Shown here: piece by piece, positions 53,925 to 62,435 of the stretch
Layout of the letters: each line of letters starts with the position of its first letter
Position numbering within the stretch: the first letter of the stretch is position 1
Assembly (NCBI RefSeq): GCF_040560245.1
Contig: NZ_JAKMWP010000003.1
Source: Morganella sibonii
GTDB taxonomy: Bacteria > Pseudomonadota > Gammaproteobacteria > Enterobacterales > Enterobacteriaceae
Strand: one strand, 5' to 3'
Length of the DNA: 64,000 nt
Made by a program: the position numbers and the translations under genes
Notes under the pieces: model-generated
Database searches by the model: none
Told to the model about the DNA's origin: nothing
What the model saw: the letters and a program-made list of their open reading frames with translations, nothing else

Positions 53925-54594
53925 GGTACGATTCCTTTATTACCTCAGACAAACTGAGTAATTTATTCTCGCCGGACTGTCTGACTTAACAGTTAATTTA
54001 AATAAACCGTCATGACAACTGACAGTCCGAAAAATGATGTATTCCGGGCCCGGGTGGTGTGTCCATATATTCCTTATCAGCAAAAGATAGTCTGTACGCT
54101 TATTCATAAATGAATACGTACCGTGGATTTTTTAATAAAAAGCCATGCTCCTTCCGTTCTGAATAAACGGAATAGCAAAACACGGTGCACAAGCACGGCA
54201 ATTTAAATTGAATTAACCGAAAAAACAATCAGTCAGGAGGGAATAACGCCAGCATATAGAGATTCATGATAAATCCGTCCTTTCGGGCTTATCTTATTAA
54301 AAGATAAGCTAAATTAAATCAGGAAGTACCATTTACAGAGAGAGGTACTGCCGCAGTATTACTGCCGGCAGTCAGAGGAAAACAGATGTACCGGCAGGAT
54401 CAATATATTTTGATAAATAATCTATGACTGTCCAATGACGTGTTCTCCGCAAGAAATAATTATCCAAAGTATATTCCGGTGAAATCACAAAGTAAATCGT
54501 TTTCTCTGAGGAGAAAACAATATACAGAATTGTATTATTTAATTAAACAACATACTGATTTAACAGATTATCTGTTATGAAATAGCATTCCGTT
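53925..54594 (-). promoter_or_regulatory. Long structured leader of mgtA
   Basis: 670 gene-free bases with several inverted repeats on the minus strand: GCTTATCTT/AAGATAAGC (54287-54309), TTCCGTT/AACGGAA (54152-54172, with a T-rich tract 12 bases later) and the near-perfect TATTCAT-AA-ATGAATA inside GTACG/CGTAC (54094-54121). A short leader ORF sits between the first two. Salmonella and E. coli mgtA are controlled by Mg2+-sensing leader RNA with a proline-containing leader peptide, so a similar mechanism is inferred. No convincing PhoP box was found by eye. Confidence 0.6.
54229..54267 (-). CDS. Leader peptide of mgtA (MgtL-like)
   Basis: ATG 54267 preceded by AAGGACGG encodes a 12-residue peptide, MNLYMLALFPPD, then TGA. 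Two consecutive prolines just before the end resemble the stall-prone proline codons of enterobacterial mgt leader peptides, although the sequence is otherwise different. It starts 20 bases after one hairpin and ends 57 bases before the next, fitting translation-coupled attenuation. Inferred only. Confidence 0.5.
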   Translation of the reverse strand: MNLYMLALFPPD

Positions 54595-55041
54595 TCATTT
54601 TTTATAAATATCCGGTCTGACAATCTGCCAGATATAATTTTCTTTGTTGACCGGGCTGTAACCTGATTTTTCATATAACCACGGGGCTGATGATGTGACC
54701 AGCATAATGCGTCTCAGCCGGTTCATCACCGGATGTGACTGACAGCACTCCATCAGCCAAAAGCCGAGTCCTTGTTTCTGGTATTCATCGATAATATAAA
54801 CATCACACAGATACCCGAATGTGACCCCATCGGTAACAACCCGTGCAAAACCAATTTGCTCTCTGCCGGCAAATACCCCGAAACACAGGCTGTTCAATAT
54901 GCTTGCACTGACCAATTCCCGGCTGATCCCTTCCGCCCAGGCAGAATGCGTCAGATAAAGATGGATTTTGTCGATATCCAGTCTGGTGATATCCGTTGTT
55001 ACGGTATAGTGCCGGTCATGCCACTCGTGAATGCTTTTCAT
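54595..55041 (-). CDS. GNAT family N-acetyltransferase
   Basis: 148 residues. Acetyl-CoA motif in CDVYIIDEYQKQGLGFWLMECC near 86-107 (Q-x-x-G-L/I-G). FAGREQIGFARVVTDG precedes it and APWLYEKSGYSP closes the fold. This arrangement is common in the small GNAT proteins annotated as PhnO/YhhY-like. It starts 4 bases after the MocR regulator stop, so the two are cotranscribed. Confidence 0.85.
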   Translation of the reverse strand: MKSIHEWHDRHYTVTTDITRLDIDKIHLYLTHSAWAEGISRELVSASILNSLCFGVFAGREQIGFARVVTDGVTFGYLCDVYIIDEYQKQGLGFWLMECCQSHPVMNRLRRIMLVTSSAPWLYEKSGYSPVNKENYIWQIVRPDIYKK

Positions 55042-55045
55042 AACA

Positions 55046-56398
55046 TTATAAATCCATCAGATAAGTAATGGTGTCTCTGATTGTTATCAGAGCATATTCC
55101 AGATCATCATACGGGAGTGTGCTGACGGCCACACGGATGGCCTGCGGGACATCGCGGGTTACGGCATAGGATTCAGCCGGACTGACGGCAATATCAGCTG
55201 TTCTCAGGCGGCTGATAACCGCATCACAGCGCACATTTTCCGGTAACGGGAGCCACAAAAAATAACCGGCCGGATGTGCAAGATGCGGTAAATCCGCAAA
55301 AATCCGGCTGACAATTTTTTGCCGGGCTTTGGCATCGCGACGCTTTTTCTGCTCCAGTTTTTCAACCTCTCCCTGCTCCAGCCACTCACGGACAATACCG
55401 GTCATCAGTGCCGGTGTGTTCCAGGTGGTGATGCGGATGATTTTTTCCAGTGCAGCGACATGAGCCGGAGGCGCAATAACCAAGCCGACCCGCAGACCGG
55501 TGGCGATATTTTTGGAAAAACCGGTGACATAAAATGTGATATCCGGAGCCAGTTCTGCCAGCGGCGCCGGTGCCGGTTTTTGCAGAAAAGCATAAGAGCC
55601 GTCTTCGATCAGAAAGAACCGGTTTTCCCGGGCAAGGCTTATCAGCTTTTTGCGGGATATCAGATCCATTACCCAGCCAAGCGGGTTATGCAGTGTCGGC
55701 ATGGTGAAATAGCCGCGGATTTTCCGCCGGCGGCACAATTGCGCCAGTGCAGCCAGATCGGGGCCCTCCGGGGTAACCGGCACCGGAACCAATTCGATAT
55801 GACAGGTTTGTGCCAGTGCTTTAAAGCCCGGATAAGTCAGTGCATCTGTTGCAATCACATCACCGGGACTGAACATACTCAGTACAACAGAGGCCAGACC
55901 GTGCTGGGCACCGCTGACCATAACAACCGTATCCGGGTCAACGGCAGAAAAACCGCGTAATTTCAGATGATCTGCCACAACTTTCCTCTCCTGCCGCCGC
56001 CCGGCATGCGGAAGATAATGCAACAGACTTTCGAGGTCACCGCTCATGGATAGCTGGCGCAAGGTGCGGCGCAGTAATGCAGTTTGTTCCGTGATCTCCG
56101 GATAGATAAAGTTAAGGTCATACATTGCCGGTGTGACATCGCACTCAATACCGGTAACCGGTAATAAACTGATATCCCTGACAAATGTTCCGCGCCCGGT
56201 TTCGCCGCTGACTAATCCCTGATTGATCAGCTCCTGATATACACGTGACGCTGTCACTAATGATATTCCTTCCTGACCAGCAAAAGCGCGGTGTGTCGGC
56301 AGTTGTGTTCCGGCTGCCAGTTCGCCGCTGCGGATACGGGCAGAAAGAGTATCGACATATTGTTTATAACGTGGCGTTGCCATACCGAATGTATCCAT
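55046..56398 (-). CDS. MocR family (GntR-aminotransferase fusion) regulator
   Basis: 450 residues. N-terminal GntR winged helix (ARIRSGELAAGTQLPTHRAFAGQEGISLVTASRVYQELINQG, about 20-61) fused to a type I PLP aminotransferase fold; the PLP lysine lies in VTGFSKNIATGLRVG (Lys near 296). Such proteins sense PLP or amino-acid ligands. It is divergent to a DMT exporter 72 bases away and leads a GNAT gene, a standard arrangement for regulators of amino-acid or amine exporters. Another ATG five codons later is possible. Confidence 0.92.
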   Translation of the reverse strand: MDTFGMATPRYKQYVDTLSARIRSGELAAGTQLPTHRAFAGQEGISLVTASRVYQELINQGLVSGETGRGTFVRDISLLPVTGIECDVTPAMYDLNFIYPEITEQTALLRRTLRQLSMSGDLESLLHYLPHAGRRQERKVVADHLKLRGFSAVDPDTVVMVSGAQHGLASVVLSMFSPGDVIATDALTYPGFKALAQTCHIELVPVPVTPEGPDLAALAQLCRRRKIRGYFTMPTLHNPLGWVMDLISRKKLISLARENRFFLIEDGSYAFLQKPAPAPLAELAPDITFYVTGFSKNIATGLRVGLVIAPPAHVAALEKIIRITTWNTPALMTGIVREWLEQGEVEKLEQKKRRDAKARQKIVSRIFADLPHLAHPAGYFLWLPLPENVRCDAVISRLRTADIAVSPAESYAVTRDVPQAIRVAVSTLPYDDLEYALITIRDTITYLMDL

Positions 56399-56470
56399 GA
56401 CAATTTTTTGATTGTCATGATTATCCGCATTACGCTCTGCGATAACAAGATGTAATTGACGGAGTACAGG

Positions 56471-57355
56471 ATGGATAATGCAATGATAACGGTTTCCCGC
56501 TCAACACGCGGCTGGATCAACGGATTTATCGGTGTGCTGATTTTCAGCGGCTCCCTGCCCGCCACCAAAGCGGGTATAAGCGGTTTCACTCCGGATTTTC
56601 TGACTACCGCCCGCGCAGCGATTGCCGGTATCGCCGCTCTGCTCATTCTTGCCATTCTTCGTCAGCGTTTACCTGCTGCGAAGTATCTGTTGTCACTGAT
56701 TGTCGTGGCGGCGGGTGTTATCGTCGGGTTTCCGCTACTGACAGCCCTTGCCCTTCAGTATGTCAGTTCGGCACACTCGATTGTGTATCTGGGATTACTA
56801 CCGCTGGCAACGGCATTGTTTGGTGTACTGCGCAGTAATGAGCGCCCGCGCCCGGCGTTCTGGTTTTTTTCTGTCCTTGGCAGTTTGTTTGTCATGGGAT
56901 TTGCTTTATTTCAGGGCGGTGAAAGCACCCTGACCGGAGATCTGTATATGGTTGCGGCTGTGTTGCTGTGCGGATTGGGTTACGCGGAAGGTGCCCGCCT
57001 TTCCCGGCCACTCGGCAGTTGGCAGGTGATCTGCTGGGCACTGGTGCTTTCTCTGCCGCTGATGCTGATTCTCAGTATTGTTTTTCTGCCGGTGACATTC
57101 AGCAGTATACCGGCACAGGCCTGGGGCGGACTGATTTACGTTTCCCTGTTCAGTATGCTGATTGGTTTTTTCTTCTGGTACCGGGGTCTGGCAGAAGGCG
57201 GAATTACCGGTGTCAGTCAGTTACAGCTGTTACAACCGTTTTTTGGTCTGGTACTTTCCGCGTGGTTACTGGATGAAACGGTCAGTTCAGTGATGATTGC
57301 ATCCACGTGTGGTGTGATCGCCTGTGTTGCCGGTTCAAAACGGTTTTCCCGGTAA
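56471..57355 (+). CDS. EamA/DMT family exporter
   Basis: 294 residues from ATG 56471, with GGAG six bases upstream; an earlier TTG is rejected. Ten helices in two EamA repeats, with GFIGVLIFSGSLPATKAGISGFTPDFLTTARAAIAG at the start of repeat 1 and MLIGFFFWYRGLAEGGITGVSQLQLLQPFFGLVLSAWLLDE in repeat 2. Metabolite export is likely; the MocR regulator upstream probably controls it. Confidence 0.88.
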   Translation: MDNAMITVSRSTRGWINGFIGVLIFSGSLPATKAGISGFTPDFLTTARAAIAGIAALLILAILRQRLPAAKYLLSLIVVAAGVIVGFPLLTALALQYVSSAHSIVYLGLLPLATALFGVLRSNERPRPAFWFFSVLGSLFVMGFALFQGGESTLTGDLYMVAAVLLCGLGYAEGARLSRPLGSWQVICWALVLSLPLMLILSIVFLPVTFSSIPAQAWGGLIYVSLFSMLIGFFFWYRGLAEGGITGVSQLQLLQPFFGLVLSAWLLDETVSSVMIASTCGVIACVAGSKRFSR

Positions 57356-57495
57356 TCGCAACGAACGGACTATTTTCTGAAAATTAACAGCAGAACAGTG
57401 TATTTATTGAAAGTTATGTATTTTGCCTGCGTTATCCTGAGAGCTGACAGAGTATAACGATATCCCGCTGACTATTCATATTACACGGAGGTTTT

Positions 57496-58110
57496 ATGGA
57501 ACTTGGTTCTGTTACAGCATCCCTTGCACCGGATATTTCGTTTTCACCGGACAATTTAGCGGAATGCAGAAAAACTTCAGATGTCAGCCTGATTCGATAC
57601 TGTGAAAATCTCGTATTTAAGGACTGTAACTTCACTCATTTTTTACGTTTTAATGGTGCGATAGGTTTAGTTAACAGTACCGAATCCGGACGCACACTTC
57701 TCAATGAGATTGAAACACTGTTGCAGTCAAAATCAGAAAAATTGGTGGTACATCTGACATCACCGGAACTCGGCACTGTACCTCACCAGGTTAATGAAGC
57801 AGAGAATGGCAGGGGCACAGGCGCTGATTTGCATTGTAATTTTAATCAGGCAGAGCATAGAAAGGGCGACGGCTGTAGTGAAAAACAATTCCATGCTACT
57901 GTTTTGTATCATGAATTAGTACACGTCCTCCACTGTTTGCGGGGCGAATGTATACGCGATATTTCTGCTGATTCTTCTGAAAGTATTCTTCCTTCTTACA
58001 AAGAAGCAGAAGAAGCCAGGACTATTGGTATCGGTGCTTTTACATCAGAAGCCATCTCTGAAAACATTTTTCGGGCAGAAATAGGCATTCCGCTAAGAAC
58101 TCACAGGTAA
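57496..58110 (+). CDS. M91 family zinc metalloprotease, NleD-like effector
   Basis: 204 residues. The zinc motif HELVH at 139-143 in ATVLYHELVHVLHCLRGE and the downstream EEARTIGIGAF (172-182) with its glutamate, then SENIFRAEIGIPLR, match the M91 family of type III effectors (E. coli NleD, plant-pathogen HopH). NleD cleaves host JNK and p38 kinases. The N-terminal 50 residues are Ser-rich and lack a Sec signal, as expected for an effector. No secretion system is in the window. The 3' end overlaps the convergent transporter gene by 10 bases. Confidence 0.82.
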   Translation: MELGSVTASLAPDISFSPDNLAECRKTSDVSLIRYCENLVFKDCNFTHFLRFNGAIGLVNSTESGRTLLNEIETLLQSKSEKLVVHLTSPELGTVPHQVNEAENGRGTGADLHCNFNQAEHRKGDGCSEKQFHATVLYHELVHVLHCLRGECIRDISADSSESILPSYKEAEEARTIGIGAFTSEAISENIFRAEIGIPLRTHR

Positions 58111-59243
58111 CCTTTTCTTTTTTGTGATCCAAGTATACCGGCAACAAGCAGATACAGAGTAATAACCAGCGGTAAAAACAGCACTGAATCACTGTAAACT
58201 GCCGCTGTCATTGCTGCACCGATCGCCAGTGAAATACCGGAAATTCCGTCGAGGATAGCGATTTTCCGGGGGGAATCCGCCGATGTAATCAGGGTATCGA
58301 TACCCGCCCCGTAAAACATTTCCAGCAGTGTTACGCCAAGCACAATCAATAACAGGCCGGAAAGTTCTGCGATACCGGAGAACCACGGCACGAAAAGGAG
58401 AATACATAGCCCTGTCGTAGTCATCAGGGATGTAATAATGCCCCACTTCACAGTGAAATAACGGTATACCGGAAGCTGTCCGGCGATAATAACCAGTGTG
58501 TTAAACAGCAAAACCGGCCCAATCAGATGCTCATTCCCGGATTGGATCAATTCCAGTGGCACAATCACCTCAAAACTGTAATACAACATAGCAAAAATAA
58601 TGCTGGTCACAGAAATCAGAACGGTATCTCTGCCGGTGAGATCAGTAAAATGAAAAAAATAAAAATGGCTTTCCGGTTTACCGGGACAAGAGCGCAACCC
58701 GGCAGAAAATACAATGCCGCACGTAAAAATCCCCGTCAGGATGAGTAATGCATAAGCAAAAGGCAGTGAGAAAAAGACAAACAGCGTAATCAGAACCGGG
58801 GCAATGGCAGCACCGGTATTATTCAGTGTCATTCGCACCGAAAAACTCTCACTGATATTTTGAGAGGTGGCTTTAATATAGTACTTTGCCGCCACAGAAA
58901 ATACGGAGGTGGCGATACCATTTACCAGCATCACCAAACCACAGATGTAAAATGTTTGTCCGGTAAAGAGAAATAACAGCGAAAGCAGTTTAAAAAACAG
59001 TGAAAAGATAATAGTTTTTTTGCTGTCAAACCGGCTTATCAGCGGAATAATAAAAAAATACGCTAATGAGAATGACCAGAATTTTATCGTACCGAGATAC
59101 AGAATCTCTTTTTCACTGAGCGTTTTCCCCGCAAAATAGAGTAACGCCAGCGGCATCAGCAACCCGGAACCCAGCGCATTAAAGAAAAAGCAGATATTAA
59201 TCGCCCTGCTTTTTCGTTCAAAAATCGCCCGGTAAATAAGCAT
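58101..59243 (-). CDS. MFS transporter, probable peptide exporter of a RiPP-like cluster
   Basis: 380 residues, about eleven or twelve hydrophobic helices, in the MFS fold, with little motif detail left except SRFDSKK after helix 2. Its ATG overlaps the stop of the HEXXH gene by 4 bases, so it is coupled to it. It probably exports the modified product of the cluster. It resembles small MFS exporters beside natural-product genes. AT-rich like its partner. Confidence 0.8.
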   Translation of the reverse strand: MLIYRAIFERKSRAINICFFFNALGSGLLMPLALLYFAGKTLSEKEILYLGTIKFWSFSLAYFFIIPLISRFDSKKTIIFSLFFKLLSLLFLFTGQTFYICGLVMLVNGIATSVFSVAAKYYIKATSQNISESFSVRMTLNNTGAAIAPVLITLFVFFSLPFAYALLILTGIFTCGIVFSAGLRSCPGKPESHFYFFHFTDLTGRDTVLISVTSIIFAMLYYSFEVIVPLELIQSGNEHLIGPVLLFNTLVIIAGQLPVYRYFTVKWGIITSLMTTTGLCILLFVPWFSGIAELSGLLLIVLGVTLLEMFYGAGIDTLITSADSPRKIAILDGISGISLAIGAAMTAAVYSDSVLFLPLVITLYLLVAGILGSQKRKGYL

Positions 59244-60166
59244 CAGCGGAGATTCCAGCGCTGACAGATGGCAGTAAAAATCTGTTTTCCGGTTTCAGTC
59301 AGTATGGCATGTTGTCTGACAATGTCTGCTGTATCCCGGAGTTTTTCCAGGTTACTGCTCAGTCTGTCATAATATTCCGGTTCCGGGGTATCGTCGCTGT
59401 TGCGGATAATTTCAGAAAATACATAGCAGATCCGGGATAAAACGAACAGCGCATGAAAAATACCGATCATCGGACGGTCATCATCACGCAGTGGCGCCGC
59501 AAATACCTCATCACCCCGGTTAAGTACCAGAGGATCATCCGCATTGAGGATATTCAGTGCAGTATGGCCGCACTCATGAGCCAGAATATCAATATAATAG
59601 GCAACCGAATGTGACGGGTGGACATAGGCAAACATCATCCCCCACATATAAAAATTAGTACCGGAGCGCATAAAGCGGGTGTTGTCCGTACTTTCCTGTG
59701 TCAGGTATATCTGGTGAATAAACTGGTTAATTTCATTTGCGGTTTCCGGTGCACAACGCCGAATAACGGACAATGCCTGTGTTATTTTTGCTGTTTCCGC
59801 TGTTGCCAGTACCGGGTCATCGCAGTACCCGAAGCCAAGCTGTTTATCGTCACGGATAATTTTCAGTATCATCTGTTTTGCCGGTGAATTACCGGCAGAT
59901 GTCAGTGGCGAAATAATCAGCGGCAATGGTGTTTTCGTTCTCAGCAACTGGTTAAGATAATTGACAGCATTCGCATGTTCATCATTCACGGCATATTTAC
60001 CGGCAATATAATGAATAGCACAGTTTTGCCACGACAACGGGACATCTTTATTTATCTCAGGCAAATTATAATACGATAATAAATAATTAAGTGACTTATA
60101 TATTTCATCAGAAAAATATTGATAGGCATCCTGATGAGAATAGTCAGGAAAAGTCAGATTGATCAT
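59243..60166 (-). CDS. HEXXH-motif putative peptide-modifying enzyme
   Basis: 307 residues from ATG 60166 (GGAAG eight bases upstream); an ATG at 60214 lacks a site. The signature is HECGH (197-201) in YYIDILAHECGHTALNIL, followed by DDPLVLNRGDEVFAAPLRDDDRPMIG (with PLRDDDRP at 225-232) and GIFHALFVLSR near 235. This order, HEXXH then spLR.DpRP then GifHa.Fv, is that of the HEXXH-motif protein family (TIGR04267) linked to peptide modification in ribosomal natural products. The enzyme chemistry here is unproved; metal-dependent hydroxylation or hydrolysis are options. A 23-residue peptide gene lies 74 bases upstream. Confidence 0.78.
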   Translation of the reverse strand: MINLTFPDYSHQDAYQYFSDEIYKSLNYLLSYYNLPEINKDVPLSWQNCAIHYIAGKYAVNDEHANAVNYLNQLLRTKTPLPLIISPLTSAGNSPAKQMILKIIRDDKQLGFGYCDDPVLATAETAKITQALSVIRRCAPETANEINQFIHQIYLTQESTDNTRFMRSGTNFYMWGMMFAYVHPSHSVAYYIDILAHECGHTALNILNADDPLVLNRGDEVFAAPLRDDDRPMIGIFHALFVLSRICYVFSEIIRNSDDTPEPEYYDRLSSNLEKLRDTADIVRQHAILTETGKQIFTAICQRWNLR

Positions 60167-60240
60167 ATAACAGCTTCCGTCAGATGGATAAACCACACCC
60201 GGACTGACAGGCATGGTTTATCAATTAGTTAATTTTGTTT

Positions 60241-60312
60241 TTATTTACTGAATGACCATCCTGATAATGGTGATTTTATTTTCAATAATTTGTTTTTATC
60301 TAATTTTTTCAT
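60241..60312 (-). CDS. Candidate RiPP precursor peptide (23 residues)
   Basis: ATG 60312 is preceded by AAGGAAAG nine bases upstream. The 23 codons read MKKLDKNKLLKIK, then SPLSGWSFSK, then TAA. A basic, leucine-containing first half would be the leader and the Ser/Gly/Trp/Phe-rich last ten residues the core. It is the only small ORF with a strong ribosome site in the 390 bases between the threonine aldolase gene and the HEXXH gene, and is collinear with them. Precursor status is inferred from context. Confidence 0.6.
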   Translation of the reverse strand: MKKLDKNKLLKIKSPLSGWSFSK

Positions 60313-60501
60313 TATTTTCTTTCCTTATAAATAACGGGTTATATAAAAATGTACTGTGCACTCAGATTGCCTTTAAACCCTAGAATAAAAATAGTGATTA
60401 AAAAACACTTTTTTTAATTCGTGTTATTTTTCTGAATCAATATCACAAAAAAAAGCGAAAATAATTATGAAATAAATAATATCCATTATATGAGATATAA
60501 A
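60313..60501 (-). promoter_or_regulatory. AT-rich promoter region of the peptide cluster
   Basis: The stretch between the peptide start and the terminator of the next gene is very AT-rich. TATAAC (60343-60338) on the minus strand is a plausible -10 for the peptide gene, but no good -35 is seen at the right distance. No operator is recognised. Confidence 0.35.
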
Positions 60502-60533
60502 AAAACCACGCTATGTTTTCACCGCGTGGTTTT
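60502..60533 (-). terminator. Terminator of the threonine aldolase-like gene
   Basis: AAAACCACGC (60502-60511) pairs with GCGTGGTTTT (60524-60533); on the minus strand the stem runs into TTTTTTTAT. Confidence 0.88.
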
Positions 60534-60558
60534 ATCAGTACCGAAATTATCCGGTTAT

Positions 60559-61584
60559 TCAGATCAATGTTAAAAATATCTGTTTGAAATCATCAATATC
60601 GTGCTGTGTGGTTGCCCATGAGGTACACAGGCGCAGACAGGATTTTCCCGGCTCCTGCAATAACGTTTCATGGAAAACAAACTGTTTTTTCAGCTTTTCT
60701 GCCAGCACTGACGGCAGAATAACAAAGACCTGGTTAGATTCCGGCGGGGCGAGGAACGTAAAGCCCTGCTCCGTAAAGAATTCGGTCAGTTGACCCGCCA
60801 TACTGTTAAGATGTTTACCCAGTGCGAAATAGAGGTCATCCGTAAACAGCGCCTGAAACTGTGCACCCAGCAGCCAGCCTTTTGCCTGCAAACCGCCCTT
60901 TTGTTTTATACTGAAACGGAAATCCGCTTTCAGTGCCGGATTACTGATCACCAGCGCTTCTGCCGCAATTGCGCCGATTTTGGTACCGCCGATATAGAAC
61001 GCGTCTGTCAGTGCCGCGATATCTTCAATCGTCAGGTCACTTTGTGCGGACATCAGTCCTGATGCCAGACGTGCACCATCGAGATAGAGCCATAAGCCAT
61101 GTTCATCACAGAAACGACGCAATGCCTGTATCTCTTCTTTACGGTATACCGTACCGATTTCGGTGGAATTGGTGATATAAACCAGCTTCGGCTGAACCCA
61201 GTGTTCATCATTATGTTCGGCAATGACCGGTTTAAGATGATCGGGTGTCAGTTTTCCGTCCGGAGAAAATACGGTGATGACTTTATGGCCGGTAGCTTCG
61301 ATTGCACCGGTTTCATGCGTGGCAATATGACCGGTACTGACTGAAATCACTGCCTGATGCGGACGCAGAAAGTGAGAAATGGCCGTCAGGTTGGTAATAG
61401 TCCCGCCGTTAAAGAAATGGATATCTGCCTGTGGCTGGCCAATCCGCTGCTTAATCAGCGTGGCGGCGGCAGTACATAAGTCATCTGTGCCGTAACCATT
61501 ATGGCGGTGACCTGCTGTGTCAGTAATGGCTTTTAAAACAGCCGGATGTGCAACTTCATTATAATCATTCTGAAAACGGTACAT
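60559..61584 (-). CDS. Threonine aldolase family PLP enzyme
   Basis: 341 residues of the beta-eliminating lyase/threonine aldolase group. Motifs are NGGTITNLTAISHFL near 59-73, LDGARLASGL near 169-178 with the PLP aspartate, and the PLP lysine in YIGGTKIGAIAAE near 196-208. It would cleave L-threonine or allo-threonine to glycine and acetaldehyde. It is not the closest type to E. coli LtaE, so specificity is open. Crp/Fnr gene upstream may regulate it. Confidence 0.86.
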   Translation of the reverse strand: MYRFQNDYNEVAHPAVLKAITDTAGHRHNGYGTDDLCTAAATLIKQRIGQPQADIHFFNGGTITNLTAISHFLRPHQAVISVSTGHIATHETGAIEATGHKVITVFSPDGKLTPDHLKPVIAEHNDEHWVQPKLVYITNSTEIGTVYRKEEIQALRRFCDEHGLWLYLDGARLASGLMSAQSDLTIEDIAALTDAFYIGGTKIGAIAAEALVISNPALKADFRFSIKQKGGLQAKGWLLGAQFQALFTDDLYFALGKHLNSMAGQLTEFFTEQGFTFLAPPESNQVFVILPSVLAEKLKKQFVFHETLLQEPGKSCLRLCTSWATTQHDIDDFKQIFLTLI

Positions 61585-61653
61585 ATGCTCCTCCGATAGT
61601 GTGCAGTAATACTATGCTGATACTTACCGGCGCACAATGGCACGAACCGCAGA

Positions 61654-62310
61654 TCAATCCGGATTTACCAGCCCGATCACACCTTCACTGAGGGTAATTT
61701 TCCCCTGTGTTTTCAGACGCAGCAAAACTTTATCCGTATGACGCCGGGAAGTGCCGAGAATGCTGGCCAGCATGTCGCGGGGAAGATGGATCTGATGACC
61801 GCTGATTTGTGTCAGCATGTAGAGCAGATTGTTTTCGATGGAATCAACGGCATTCATCAGCCGTTGCTCACCATTGATAAGACAGCGTTTTGCCAGCTGG
61901 CGGTTAAGCAGCAGGGATAACCGGTGATCCTGCGACAGCCAGGCCAGAAATACGGTTGCCGGCATCCGCAGTACACGGCAGTCTGATAACGCTATCACGT
62001 CATAACGGTATGCCTGCTGACAAATCGCTTCCATTTCCCCGAGAAATTCGCCACGGTAACAGAATGTCAGCCCGACCTGTTTACCATTTTCCGCCTGCTT
62101 ATTAACAATAAACTCGCCGTCCAGAATGATATAGACCGCCTGAGCCGGATCACCCTGGCAAATCAGGTTTTGTCCGTTATAAATATGCAGTGTGGTTACA
62201 CTGTTTCTGACAACCTCCGGGGCATCACGGAACAGGCCGTCTGCCTCCGGCAGAAGCTCTTCTTCGCTGAATTTCAGCCATAATTCACGAAACGGGGTAG
62301 TATTTTGCAT
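61654..62310 (-). CDS. Crp/Fnr family transcriptional regulator
   Basis: 218 residues. A cyclic-nucleotide-binding-like beta barrel (TLHIYNGQNLICQGDPAQAVYIILDGEFIVNKQ, about 40-72, with the GEFLGEME phosphate cassette near 89) is followed by a long helix and a winged helix (HLPRDMLASILGTSRRHTDKVLLRLKTQGKI). It lacks the N-terminal cysteines of FNR. YeiL-like proteins are the nearest enteric relatives. Signal unknown. Confidence 0.86.
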   Translation of the reverse strand: MQNTTPFRELWLKFSEEELLPEADGLFRDAPEVVRNSVTTLHIYNGQNLICQGDPAQAVYIILDGEFIVNKQAENGKQVGLTFCYRGEFLGEMEAICQQAYRYDVIALSDCRVLRMPATVFLAWLSQDHRLSLLLNRQLAKRCLINGEQRLMNAVDSIENNLLYMLTQISGHQIHLPRDMLASILGTSRRHTDKVLLRLKTQGKITLSEGVIGLVNPD

Positions 62311-62435
62311 GAACGGATATTTATCAGAACGGAATAATCAGTGGGTAAACGTTAGCATGGTTAACAACAGGTTTGAACAGATAGTTTAAGCTTTGGTTTT
62401 ACGGGCTGCGGGTGACCGGCAGCCCGTAAGGCGGA

